A DNA stretch of 64,000 nucleotides from an uncultured Carboxylicivirga sp. (GTDB taxonomy: Bacteria; Bacteroidota; Bacteroidia; Bacteroidales; Marinilabiliaceae): NCBI RefSeq assembly GCF_963674565.1, contig NZ_OY771430.1, positions 4,464,001 through 4,528,000 of the forward strand, given 5' to 3'. The position numbers and the translations under genes are program-made. Below, one piece after another: positions 49,099-58,427 of this stretch (position 1 is its first letter; every line of letters starts with the position of its first letter). The notes under the pieces were generated by a model, which had not been told where the DNA came from, ran no database searches, and saw only the letters and a program-made list of their open reading frames with translations.

Positions 49099-50163
49099 CT
49101 ATTGATCTTCAAAGATGTTTTTGATTTTATTTACGGAATCACTGAAGTTGAAATAGTCAAATGCTCTCTGATTTCCTTTCTGTCCAAATTCGATGCATAA
49201 CTCTTTATTTTTTATTAGTTGAGCTAAGGCATTGGCGAATTCATCGACATTGTAATTCTCAATTAATAAACCTGTTTCATTATTGACAACTATTTCTTTA
49301 GCTGAACTGGTATTGTATGCAACCACTGGTAAGCTGCAAAACATGGCTTCTACCATAACATAACCAAATCCTTCGTAGCGTGATGATAATGCAAAGACAT
49401 CACACTGACTTAGAAAACCATAACTGTCTTCAATAAAACCAGCAAATTCAATATTCTCTTCCAGGTTATTTTCTGTAACCAGGGCACGAAGTTCAGCTTC
49501 TTTACTTCCACTTCCGCCAATAATAAGCTTAAAATCAACAGCCATATTTTTCAATACAGAAGCTGATTGAATTAGTAAATCAAAACCCTTTTGAGGTTCG
49601 AGTCGACCTAATGCTCCAATTACAGTCGGATTATTCTTATTTTCCGGGTATTTATCTTTTGGAGGAATAATGCCATTATTTATGACCTTTATTTTGTCTT
49701 CAATACTAATACCACTTTTTAATAATGATAATCTTGTTGCCTCTGAGTTAGCAATTATATTGGTGACAACGTTCTCGAGAAGATTCCTGTTTATAAAGGA
49801 ATTCTTTATGACTTTATCGCTTCCTCTCCGATAAATAATCTTTTTAATTCCACATGATTTGGCAACTTTCGCGACAAGTTTTAGTTCGTTTGGGCCGTTA
49901 AATATTATCAGATCAAAATGATGGGCCAATAATAACTTTTTTAATCTCGAACTTTTAAAGGGATTGAGAAAGCTAAATTTATTAACATCAAATAACAGCT
50001 TATGAATCTTTTCTGAATTGATTTTTTGGTTAAGTACACTTTTTTCAGCTAATAAGAATGATACTTTATAACCTTCTAGTTCAGAAAAAGCTGTAGCCAT
50101 TTCGAGATGCCATTTTTCTCCTCCACCCCAGGATTTATTAGTATTGCAAAAGCAAATATTCAT
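49099..50163 (-). CDS. Glycosyltransferase family 4
   Basis: A 354-residue GT-B enzyme beginning with NTNKSWGGGEKWHLEMATAF, the same WGGGEKW block as the gene at 42529-43629. The donor domain has GALGRLEPQKGFDLLIQSA and SSRYEGFGYVMVEAMFCSLPVV. It is convergent with the plus-strand glycosyltransferase group, 9 bases from its last gene. Together the two paralogues frame the group; all are likely to build one surface glycan. Confidence 0.92.
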   Translation of the reverse strand: MNICFCNTNKSWGGGEKWHLEMATAFSELEGYKVSFLLAEKSVLNQKINSEKIHKLLFDVNKFSFLNPFKSSRLKKLLLAHHFDLIIFNGPNELKLVAKVAKSCGIKKIIYRRGSDKVIKNSFINRNLLENVVTNIIANSEATRLSLLKSGISIEDKIKVINNGIIPPKDKYPENKNNPTVIGALGRLEPQKGFDLLIQSASVLKNMAVDFKLIIGGSGSKEAELRALVTENNLEENIEFAGFIEDSYGFLSQCDVFALSSRYEGFGYVMVEAMFCSLPVVAYNTSSAKEIVVNNETGLLIENYNVDEFANALAQLIKNKELCIEFGQKGNQRAFDYFNFSDSVNKIKNIFEDQ

Positions 50164-50205
50164 ACTTAGTTTTTTGTTAAAGGAATAAAGATATTACAAC
50201 TTTAG

Positions 50206-50241
50206 CAAAAAAGCGGATAAGACAATTTGCCTTAATCCGCT
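50206..50241 (-). terminator. Intrinsic terminator after the GH43 gene
   Basis: On the minus strand AGCGGAT (50241-50235) pairs with ATCCGCT (50218-50212) through an extended, slightly bulged stem, followed by a T run (complement of 50207-50212). Confidence 0.8.
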
Positions 50242-50267
50242 TTACAAACTATTAATCACATAAGTTC

Positions 50268-51236
50268 TTATATCTGAGGTACCCCTGTTGAGGTGCGCAC
50301 AACTTTCTTAATTTTCCCATTCTCGTCATATTCCAACTTATCAATGCAGACACTACGACGGAAAGGTCCGCCCGTTTTAGAGCTTGCATCATGATAAATG
50401 AAATAATCCTGACCTTTGAAGGTAATGATGGCCTGATGATTTGTTGGAGAATTGGGTAGTGTATCATTAATTACTCCCTGATATTCCCATGGGCCATGAA
50501 TACTTTTTGAGGTTGAATATTCTGTTGTTGATGGGTAATGAGCTGCATACGACAAATAGTAAGTGTCACCTTTTTTATGAATCCAGGGAGCCTCAAAAAA
50601 GTTTTTAGCATCAACAGTCATTACAGGTCCATCTGTTTCAACCATGTTGTCTTTTAGTTTTACATAGCGGGCGGCGTTCCACGAACCCCAGAACATATAA
50701 ACCTGTTTGTCATCATCAACATAAACAGCAGGATCAATATTTAAGACGATTGAGTTGGCTGTAGTATCAGCTATGATCGATTTGCCACTTGCATCTTTAT
50801 AAGGGCCCAATGGATGATCAGCAACAGCCACACCCATTGCAAATCCTTCATGTACACGTGTTGTTGAATCCTTATGAACCATTGGGACATACCACCAGAA
50901 TTTACCATTGTTTTCAACACAATGGCCTGCAAAAGCATTATGAGATGCCCATTCAAAGTCATCAAGTGATAGTTTTACGCCATGGTTCGTCCAGTTTACC
51001 ATATCTGGTGTTGAAAAAACATACCATTTCTTCATTACAAATCCTTCATGACCTGGTTCTGCCTCATCAGATCCTGTAAATAAATACAAGGTGTCATTAT
51101 ACACCAATGCGCAAGGATCAGCAGTTAACGGATTATCATTAAAAAGTGGATGACCACTGTATTTTACTTCTTTAGTTTGACAGGCTGCAGCTATGATTAC
51201 AAGTGCTGCTGCAAACAAAAATTTAGTTGACTTCAT
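50268..51236 (-). CDS. Glycoside hydrolase family 43 lipoprotein
   Basis: A 322-residue protein with a lipoprotein signal (lipobox IAAAC, Cys19) and a five-bladed beta-propeller of family GH43. The catalytic triad is visible: Asp in NPLTADPCALVYND, Asp in LNIDPAVYVDDD and Glu in FFEAPWIHKKG. Family members cleave arabinose- or xylose-containing glycans (arabinanases, xylosidases, arabinofuranosidases). It stands alone, without the SusC/SusD pair of a polysaccharide utilisation locus. Confidence 0.9.
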   Translation of the reverse strand: MKSTKFLFAAALVIIAAACQTKEVKYSGHPLFNDNPLTADPCALVYNDTLYLFTGSDEAEPGHEGFVMKKWYVFSTPDMVNWTNHGVKLSLDDFEWASHNAFAGHCVENNGKFWWYVPMVHKDSTTRVHEGFAMGVAVADHPLGPYKDASGKSIIADTTANSIVLNIDPAVYVDDDKQVYMFWGSWNAARYVKLKDNMVETDGPVMTVDAKNFFEAPWIHKKGDTYYLSYAAHYPSTTEYSTSKSIHGPWEYQGVINDTLPNSPTNHQAIITFKGQDYFIYHDASSKTGGPFRRSVCIDKLEYDENGKIKKVVRTSTGVPQI

Positions 51237-51279
51237 TTTATCGTTTGATTTTAGATTACTTACAACTGGTATTTAGTTT

Positions 51280-51287
51280 CAAAACTA
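51280..51287 (-). promoter_or_regulatory. -7 element of the GH43 gene
   Basis: TAGTTTTG on the minus strand matches TAnnTTTG, 43 bases before the start codon at 51236. No clear -33 element is seen. Confidence 0.45.
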
Positions 51288-51415
51288 TAAAAACCAGATA
51301 TAACATTGGGGGAAGCTGGTGTATTTAAAGTGGAGAAAAATGGAAAAACTATGAATAAATCAAACACTCTGATAATTCAAATCTTTATCCTACACCTTAT
51401 TCCTAAAAAATATAG

Positions 51416-51537
51416 TAATTTTGCAAAGTGTGCATAACATTTGTCAATTCCATATGTTATTAAACATTGACTGCTGCTCTCCGGAGTTGAAGCAAATACC
51501 ATAAAACATTAACCACATTTATTTTTACCGATATTTT
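51416..51537 (+). promoter_or_regulatory. metH promoter and structured leader
   Basis: TAATTTTG (51416-51423) matches the -7 element and implies a leader of about 105 bases before metH. In it ATAACAT (51434-51440) can pair with ATGTTAT (51454-51460), and TGCT...AGCA around CTCCGGAG (51474-51492) can form a second hairpin. AAACATTAACCA (51504-51515) recurs in the metF spacer at 55274-55285. I cannot match it to a known SAM or cobalamin riboswitch. Confidence 0.4.
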
Positions 51538-54500
51538 ATGACAAGAACGGAATTGTTATATAAAATTGTTAAAGAGCGGGTACTCTTGCTGGATGGAGCG
51601 ATGGGGAGCCTTATTCAAAACCATAAACTGGAGGAAGAAGACTTTAGGAGCGAACGTTTTAAAAACCATAGTGCCCCGCTGAAAGGCAACAATGACCTCT
51701 TGTCGATTACTCAACCACAGATCATAAAAGGTATACACAAGCAGTATTTGGAAGCTGGTTCCGATATTATTGAAACCAATACTTTTAATGCTACATCTAT
51801 TTCACAGGCTGATTATGAAATGGAATTTGTGGTGAGTGAGCTGAATAAGCAAAGTGCCATTATTGCCCGTGAAGCAGCTGAAGAATTCAATACCGATGAC
51901 AAACCTCGTTTTGTTGCAGGTGCAATTGGTCCTACAAATAAAACAGCTTCGTTATCTCCTGATGTTAATAACCCGGGTTTTCGTGCGGTTAGTTTTGATG
52001 ATTTAAAAGAGGCTTACCGCGAACAAGTGGATGGATTACTTGATGGAGGTGTTGATTTGTTTCTAGTTGAGACTATTTTCGACACCTTGAATGCCAAGGC
52101 TGCTTTGTTTGCCATTGATGAAGCATTGAAGGACAGAGGTATTGAAAAAATGCCGGTAATGGTATCGGCTACGGTTGCTGATGCAAGTGGACGAACATTA
52201 TCCGGTCAGACCATGGAAGCATTTCTGAATTCAGTTTCTCATGTTGATTTGCTTTCGGTAGGTCTGAATTGCTCATTCGGTGCCAAAGACTTAAAACCAT
52301 ATATTGAAGAATTAGGTAAAAAGGCACCTTTCAAAATTAGTGCTTATCCTAACGCAGGCTTACCAAACCAGTTTGGTGAGTATGATGAGACACCTGTTCA
52401 AATGGCACCCCAGGTAAAAGAATATCTTGAGGGTGGTTTGGTAAATATAATTGGTGGCTGTTGTGGTACAACTCCTGACCATATTCGTGAGTTTGCTAAA
52501 ATGATCAAACAGGCTCAGGTTCATAAAGAGGCAAAGGTTGATCATGTAACCCGTTTGAGTGGATTGGAAGGTTTGACTTTCTCGAAGGAATCAAACTTCA
52601 TTAATGTGGGTGAACGGACCAATGTGGCGGGATCGCTTAAATTTGCCCGTTTGATAAGGGAAGAAAAATACGACGAAGCTTTAAATATTGCCCGAGATCA
52701 GGTTGAAGGGGGTGCTCAGATCATTGATGTTAATATGGATGATGCCATGTTGGATGCCAAGAAGGAGATGGTTACCTTTTTAAATCTGATGGGATCAGAG
52801 CCTGATATTGCACGTCTTCCGGTTATGGTAGACAGTTCAAAGTGGGAAGTTCTGGAAGCAGGATTGAAATGTTTGCAAGGTAAAGCAGTTGTTAACTCAA
52901 TCAGTTTAAAAGAGGGAGAAGAACCATTTTTGGCTCAGGCTGCAAAGATAAAGCAATATGGTGCTGCCGTTGTTGTAATGGCATTCGATGAAAAAGGTCA
53001 GGCTGACACTTTTGAGCGACGCACGGAGATTTGTTCGAGAGCTTATAAATTATTGACAGAGAAAGTAAATTTTGCTCCGGAAGATATCATTTTTGATCCT
53101 AATATCCTGGCAATTGCAACTGGTATTGAAGAACACAATAACTATGGTGTTGATTTTATCAATGCTACCAAATGGATCAAGGAAAATCTGCCATATGCCA
53201 AGGTAAGTGGTGGAGTTAGTAACCTTTCTTTCTCATTCAGAGGAAATAATGTTGTGCGCGAAGCGATGCACTCTGCCTTTTTATATCATGCCATCAAGGC
53301 CGGTATGGATATGGGTATTGTAAATCCGGGAATGCTTCAGATTTATGATGATATTCCGAAGGATTTATTGGAGCGGGTGGAAGATGTTATTCTGAATCGG
53401 AGAGAGGATGCAACCGAACGTCTGATTGAATTTGCTGAGAAACTGAAAGACCAGAAAGTGGAAGGCAAAGAAGACGACCGCTTGAAATGGAGAAACGGTA
53501 ATCTGGAAGAGCGTTTATCATACTGTTTGGTAAAAGGTATTCCTGATTTTCTTGAAGAAGACTTAGCAGAGGCTCGTGATAAATATGAGTTCTCTTTAGA
53601 TATAATTGAAGGTCCGTTGATGGCTGGGATGGATGTGGTTGGTGACTTATTCGGATCGGGTAAAATGTTTTTACCTCAGGTGGTTAAAACGGCGCGGGTA
53701 ATGAAAAAGGCGGTAGCAATTTTACAACCCTTTATCGAAGAAGAAAAGGCAGCTGCCGGAAATACCAGTTCATCAGCTGGTAAAGTGCTGATGGCAACCG
53801 TTAAAGGCGACGTTCATGATATTGGAAAGAATATTGTGGGTGTTATTCTGGCATGTAACAACTATGAGGTAATCGACCTGGGCGTGATGGTGCCAACTGA
53901 GAAAATCATTGATGAAGCGATCAAACAGGAGGTGGATATTATTGGCTTAAGTGGATTGATTACTCCATCATTGGAAGAGATGGTAAATGTCGCCCGTGAG
54001 ATGGACAAGCGGAATTTAAGTCTGCCATTACTGATTGGAGGAGCAACAACATCCAAAATACATACAGCTGTAAAAATTGAACCCAACTACAAACACCCGG
54101 TTGTGCATGTAAAAGATGCATCAAAGAGTGTACAGGTAGTAAGTGCTTTGTTGTCTAAGAAAGACAAGGAAAAGTTTGCCAAAAGTATCAGAAATGAATA
54201 CGAAGGCCTACGTGAACGCAATTCAAATAAGAAGGAAGTGAAACTGGTTTCTATTGAAGAAGCACGTGCAAAAAAGCACCAGATAGACTGGAAAAATACC
54301 ATTACACCTCTTCCAACAGATATAGGTGTTAGGGTATTGGAGGATTATCCAATTCATGAGATTCGTAAGTTTATCGACTGGACGTTCTTTTATCAGGCAT
54401 GGCGACTGACAGGTAATTACGATGGTATTGAAAATGTATCTGACGAAGCTTCGGAAGAAAGCTGGTTGGCACGTTTCAAAACTGAAGAAGGCCTTGCAAA

Positions 54501-55275
54501 AGCTAAGGAAGCCATAAAGTTGTATCAGGATTCGCAGGCAATGCTTGATCGAATAGAAAATGAACATATGCTTCAGGCCAATGCTGTATTCGGAATATTC
54601 CCGGCTAACAGTGCGGGTGATGATATTGAAGTTTATACTGATCAATCAAGACAGGAAGTGTTAACAACTTTCCATCATATAAGAGAGCAACAGGAGAAAC
54701 CGGGCAAAGAGGTTTATCATTGTTTGAGTGATTATGTTGCTCCAAAAGACAGTAGGCGATTTGACCATATTGGTGGATTTGCAGTAACAGCAGGTATCGG
54801 AATTGAAAAGTGGACAGCGCTTTTTGAGGCAGAACATGATGATTACAGCAGTATTCTGTTGAAATCTCTGGCCGACCGTCTGGCAGAAGCATTTGCTGAA
54901 TTACTTCATTACAGGGTTCGCACCGAATTCTGGGCGTATGCGTCGGATGAAGTAATCGATCATGAAAACCTGATTCGCGAACGGTACAGAGGTATTCGTC
55001 CTGCTTTGGGTTATCCAGCCTGTCCTGATCACAGTGAAAAGCGTGCACTTTTTGATCTGTTAAATGCTGAGGATAATGCAGGAATCACACTGACGGAACA
55101 CTTTAGTATGCTTCCTAACGCATCAGTCAGTGGTATCTATCTTGCTCATCCTGAAGCTATGTATTTTGGTGTAGGTAAGATTGGTAAAGATCAGGTGGAT
55201 GATCTGGCTAAACGTAAACAAACAACAATAGAGGATGTGGAAAAATGGATTCCACTAAACCTTCAATATAAATAA
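51538..55275 (+). CDS. metH: Cobalamin-dependent methionine synthase
   Basis: A full-length 1245-residue MetH. Residues about 1-325 are the homocysteine-binding barrel, with zinc cysteines in GLNCSFG (about residue 243) and GGCCGTT (about 307). Residues about 345-610 are the methyl-tetrahydrofolate barrel (INVGERTNVAGS). Residues about 650-880 are the cobalamin domain, with the B12-binding VKGDVHDIGKN motif near 755-765, and residues about 920-1240 are the AdoMet-dependent reactivation domain (RPALGYPACPDHSEK near 1155). It moves a methyl group from methyl-THF to homocysteine. metF follows, giving the methyl donor. Confidence 0.98.
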   Translation: MTRTELLYKIVKERVLLLDGAMGSLIQNHKLEEEDFRSERFKNHSAPLKGNNDLLSITQPQIIKGIHKQYLEAGSDIIETNTFNATSISQADYEMEFVVSELNKQSAIIAREAAEEFNTDDKPRFVAGAIGPTNKTASLSPDVNNPGFRAVSFDDLKEAYREQVDGLLDGGVDLFLVETIFDTLNAKAALFAIDEALKDRGIEKMPVMVSATVADASGRTLSGQTMEAFLNSVSHVDLLSVGLNCSFGAKDLKPYIEELGKKAPFKISAYPNAGLPNQFGEYDETPVQMAPQVKEYLEGGLVNIIGGCCGTTPDHIREFAKMIKQAQVHKEAKVDHVTRLSGLEGLTFSKESNFINVGERTNVAGSLKFARLIREEKYDEALNIARDQVEGGAQIIDVNMDDAMLDAKKEMVTFLNLMGSEPDIARLPVMVDSSKWEVLEAGLKCLQGKAVVNSISLKEGEEPFLAQAAKIKQYGAAVVVMAFDEKGQADTFERRTEICSRAYKLLTEKVNFAPEDIIFDPNILAIATGIEEHNNYGVDFINATKWIKENLPYAKVSGGVSNLSFSFRGNNVVREAMHSAFLYHAIKAGMDMGIVNPGMLQIYDDIPKDLLERVEDVILNRREDATERLIEFAEKLKDQKVEGKEDDRLKWRNGNLEERLSYCLVKGIPDFLEEDLAEARDKYEFSLDIIEGPLMAGMDVVGDLFGSGKMFLPQVVKTARVMKKAVAILQPFIEEEKAAAGNTSSSAGKVLMATVKGDVHDIGKNIVGVILACNNYEVIDLGVMVPTEKIIDEAIKQEVDIIGLSGLITPSLEEMVNVAREMDKRNLSLPLLIGGATTSKIHTAVKIEPNYKHPVVHVKDASKSVQVVSALLSKKDKEKFAKSIRNEYEGLRERNSNKKEVKLVSIEEARAKKHQIDWKNTITPLPTDIGVRVLEDYPIHEIRKFIDWTFFYQAWRLTGNYDGIENVSDEASEESWLARFKTEEGLAKAKEAIKLYQDSQAMLDRIENEHMLQANAVFGIFPANSAGDDIEVYTDQSRQEVLTTFHHIREQQEKPGKEVYHCLSDYVAPKDSRRFDHIGGFAVTAGIGIEKWTALFEAEHDDYSSILLKSLADRLAEAFAELLHYRVRTEFWAYASDEVIDHENLIRERYRGIRPALGYPACPDHSEKRALFDLLNAEDNAGITLTEHFSMLPNASVSGIYLAHPEAMYFGVGKIGKDQVDDLAKRKQTTIEDVEKWIPLNLQYK

Positions 55276-55351
55276 ACATTAACCATTATAAGCAAGTCGG
55301 TACGACGATACCACAGCATCAAGTCGACTTGAAACTAATTAACAGTAAAAC
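55276..55351 (+). promoter_or_regulatory. Structured metH-metF spacer
   Basis: CAAGTCG (55293-55299) pairs with CGACTTG (55325-55331), enclosing an inner hairpin GGTA-CGACGA-TACC. The 12-base AAACATTAACCA at 55274-55285 is shared with the metH leader. The structure could tune metF translation or protect a processed end. Confidence 0.4.
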
Positions 55352-56305
55352 ATGACTGTAGCCGAATTAATTAATTCATCGAAAAAAACTGCTTTTTCAT
55401 TTGAATTGTTGCCTCCATTGAAAGGTAACAACATCGATAAGGTTTTTTACACCATCGATCAGTTAAAAGAGTTCAATCCATTGTATATCAATATTACTTC
55501 GCATCGCGATGAGATGGTATACAAAAACACCGAGAATGGTCTTTTCGAACGCCGTGTTGTTCGCAAACGTCCGGGTACTGTTGCCGTAGCTGCTTCAATT
55601 CAGCATCGCTATGGTATTAAGGTGGTACCACATATTATTTGTAGTGGCTTCACAAAAAGCGAAACCGAATATGCACTAATAGATCTTAATTTCCTGGGGA
55701 TTAATGATATTTTGGTTCTTCGTGGAGATAATGCTCAGCGTGAACGTTTCTATCAACCTAATGAAGAGGCAAATAAATATGCTATTGATCTCGTAAATCA
55801 GGTGAAAGAATTGAATCAGGGTAAATTCCTGGACGGAACGTTATTGGATCCGTTTGATACACCATTTAGCTTTGGTGTGGCAGGTTATCCTGAAAAGCAT
55901 GAAGAAGCTCCTAATCTGGATTCGGATTTAAGTTTTCTGAAAGCAAAAGTAGATGCAGGTGCTGAGTACATTGTAACACAAATGTTTTTCGACAACCAAA
56001 AGTATTTTGAGTTTGTAGATAAATGTCGAGCTATGGGTATTAATGTTCCAATTATTCCGGGGTTAAAGCCAATCACCTTGATGAATCAGCTGACGGTGTT
56101 GCCAAAGATTTTCCATGTGGATATTCCTGAGGATTTTGCCAAAGAAATACGCAAGTGTAAAAACAATGATGATGTGAAACAGGTAGGTGTTGAATGGACA
56201 ATTCAGCAGGCAAAAGAACTGATGGCACACAATGTACCTATTTTACATTTCTATACGATGATGGCAACTCAAAGTACACGTCAGGTAGCTGAGGCCATTT
56301 ATTAA
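55352..56305 (+). CDS. metF: Methylenetetrahydrofolate reductase
   Basis: A 317-residue MetF flavoprotein: FSFELLPPLKGNNIDK at the start, NITSHRDEM, LVLRGDNAQRE (FAD site), and FGVAGYPEKHEEAPN with QMFFDNQKYFEF and IPGLKPI of the substrate pocket. It reduces methylene-THF to methyl-THF, the substrate of MetH directly upstream (76 bases), so the pair forms the methionine methyl-supply unit. A strong terminator follows. Confidence 0.97.
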   Translation: MTVAELINSSKKTAFSFELLPPLKGNNIDKVFYTIDQLKEFNPLYINITSHRDEMVYKNTENGLFERRVVRKRPGTVAVAASIQHRYGIKVVPHIICSGFTKSETEYALIDLNFLGINDILVLRGDNAQRERFYQPNEEANKYAIDLVNQVKELNQGKFLDGTLLDPFDTPFSFGVAGYPEKHEEAPNLDSDLSFLKAKVDAGAEYIVTQMFFDNQKYFEFVDKCRAMGINVPIIPGLKPITLMNQLTVLPKIFHVDIPEDFAKEIRKCKNNDDVKQVGVEWTIQQAKELMAHNVPILHFYTMMATQSTRQVAEAIY

Positions 56306-56348
56306 TAAAGAAATATTCTGAAATCAGAAGTATTTCGGAAAAATATAG

Positions 56349-56390
56349 ATTTCCATGTCAGTTGAATTTACAATGACATGGAAATTTTTC
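56349..56390. terminator. Bidirectional terminator between metF and the HHH-domain gene
   Basis: ATTTCCATGTCA (56349-56360) pairs with TGACATGGAAAT (56374-56385), a perfect 12-base stem with T-rich flanks, between convergent genes. Confidence 0.9.
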
Positions 56391-56405
56391 ATTTATGGTG
56401 GTCTG

Positions 56406-58427
56406 TCAGAATAAATACTGCACCTGAAATTTTAATTCAGTTAGCTTGTTTCCTTTTACTTCCTGATGGCCTGAGCTGATACTTTCTTTGTCCCGATATA
56501 CGACATGAGATAATCGACACCACAACCGTAAACCACGCATAATTTTTACATTCGCATTCGCAATAATTTTGGCTCCTTTGTATTGATACGAAGGAATTGT
56601 GAATGCATACAAAACGTCCGGTTCATATGAATATATGCGACTGTTGTAATCATCCACATCAAATAAAGTATATCTGAATGATGCTCCAATTCTTTTGCCG
56701 GTGTAAATAATATCCTGTAATACTATCCAGCCTGTTGAATTTTCGTCACCACTATAGAACGAATGTTCTGTTTGAGTATGAAGTTCCCACTGGTCATTTA
56801 GTTCGAAATCATAATAAATACGGATACTCTGTTTGGTATAATCTGATATCTCATAATATGTGACAGATTGTGATGAGTTAATTTCTTTGGTAGTGCTTTT
56901 GTAACGAATATAAAAGGAGTGTTGCCAATTGATTTGATGATCGAGCTGAAGGAACCACTCAAACCCAGTTGATGGGGCATAAACATTATATCGCAGCCAA
57001 CTGTATTCAAACAAATCAGCATATGTTTTTACAGTCCATCTGGGAATTGGCTTAAACTGAAAAGATGCATAAATTCCTGATTCTCCACCTGGAACCGAAG
57101 ATTCTGCAAAAGGCTGGTTGTTTAATGCAGTAAAACCATTGCTGTATTTACGATAAGCTAAACTAGTTATGATATCTGAACCTGGTTTATAAGTCAGTCC
57201 CTGGTATAAACCCCAATCTTTGAAATTTTGGAAAGCAAATTCGCCAAATAAGTTTAGTTTACCCAGAAAGATAGATGGTGATATCCAGGCTGATTCTAGA
57301 CTATTGCCCGAAAAATGATACATATTTTTTAAATGCTGTTCGGGTTGCCACTTCTTATTGATATACCAATTAGAATAACCTGCATCAACACTAAATAAAT
57401 GATGCTTGAATTGTAGATCAATTCCCCAAATAGATTCCTTGATTGTATGACGATTGGCAATTTCAGATGCTGTTCGGTGATATCCTGTTTCCTGAATGGA
57501 ACGGATGAAATCTTCTTCTTTAATGGAATCTGATTGTATTGAACCATCAATTGTTTTATATGATAAGAAAGGTGTTAGCAAAACTTTTTTGAAACTAAAT
57601 TCAGAGGCTACACCTCTGAAAAAGGATGATTCGTTTACCGAGGTATAGTTATTCAAACCTCTGCTTCGTCTTCTTAATTGTCCTGTTTCAGTTGATTTTG
57701 AAAATGCCATATCGCTCCATATACCCAATCCTTGTCCGAATGAAAGGCGATAATCACCTATTATTAGCTTCTTAATTACTTTATTAACATTATTCCACTG
57801 CAGAAATGCTGAAGTAAAATCTGCAATTGGTGGAGCATTTGGGAAAGCAACTTCACCCGGGTCTTTCTCAAGTGTAAATCCTGCAATCCATTTATCTCCT
57901 ATATCAACTCTCGCTTTGGTTAACCATCTTAACTTGCTTCCTGCATATGCCGGAGGTATGGAATCTGATTCAGATAAATAACCTTGCGGAGTCTGAATCC
58001 AGGTTTGAAGTCTTCCAAGGAATCGATAATGGGTGTAGTATTTTTGTTTCTTTATTACCTCTCCGATGGTGACAAAAGGTAGCATTCTTTCTATGGTTGG
58101 TTGATCCAGGTCTTCTATTGCCTGCAATTCATAAATGCCCATTATCGGCCCATTATTATATTGGTAGAACAGGATGTTTTCAATTTGGTAGTCATTTAAA
58201 AAGAAAAGTTTTTCAAGCTCCTCTTTAGTTGTGTTATTTAAGTTGATTGGATTTTGAGTTAGATTAATAAGATCATTCACCATCTCGTCATAGTCGAAAT
58301 CCATCTGTTGTTGCTCAGCAAACTGCTCAATCATATCCGATATCATCTTTCTTACATCGTCTATATCCTGAGCATTGGTTAGAAGTACAATACTCATGAG
58401 AATCATAAGTAGTATAGTTCTTTTCAT
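56406..58427 (-). CDS. Helix-hairpin-helix protein with C-terminal beta-barrel
   Basis: A 673-residue exported protein. After the signal peptide (residues 1-19) comes a coiled, acidic stretch and a helix-hairpin-helix domain (NLNNTTKEELEKLFFLND near residue 58 and ELQAIEDLDQPTIERM near 99), as in ComEA-like proteins. The rest, about residues 150-673, has repeated aromatic-rich amphipathic strands ending in F, which suits an outer-membrane barrel. Proteins of this form are common in Bacteroidota, with no known function. Its ATG overlaps the TGA of the interrupted barrel gene upstream by 4 bases. Confidence 0.8.
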   Translation of the reverse strand: MKRTILLMILMSIVLLTNAQDIDDVRKMISDMIEQFAEQQQMDFDYDEMVNDLINLTQNPINLNNTTKEELEKLFFLNDYQIENILFYQYNNGPIMGIYELQAIEDLDQPTIERMLPFVTIGEVIKKQKYYTHYRFLGRLQTWIQTPQGYLSESDSIPPAYAGSKLRWLTKARVDIGDKWIAGFTLEKDPGEVAFPNAPPIADFTSAFLQWNNVNKVIKKLIIGDYRLSFGQGLGIWSDMAFSKSTETGQLRRRSRGLNNYTSVNESSFFRGVASEFSFKKVLLTPFLSYKTIDGSIQSDSIKEEDFIRSIQETGYHRTASEIANRHTIKESIWGIDLQFKHHLFSVDAGYSNWYINKKWQPEQHLKNMYHFSGNSLESAWISPSIFLGKLNLFGEFAFQNFKDWGLYQGLTYKPGSDIITSLAYRKYSNGFTALNNQPFAESSVPGGESGIYASFQFKPIPRWTVKTYADLFEYSWLRYNVYAPSTGFEWFLQLDHQINWQHSFYIRYKSTTKEINSSQSVTYYEISDYTKQSIRIYYDFELNDQWELHTQTEHSFYSGDENSTGWIVLQDIIYTGKRIGASFRYTLFDVDDYNSRIYSYEPDVLYAFTIPSYQYKGAKIIANANVKIMRGLRLWCRLSHVVYRDKESISSGHQEVKGNKLTELKFQVQYLF

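Noticed and set aside
51416..51537. SAM or cobalamin riboswitch before metH
   Set aside because: I looked for the conserved cores of these classes and found none; the leader is also short for a cobalamin riboswitch.
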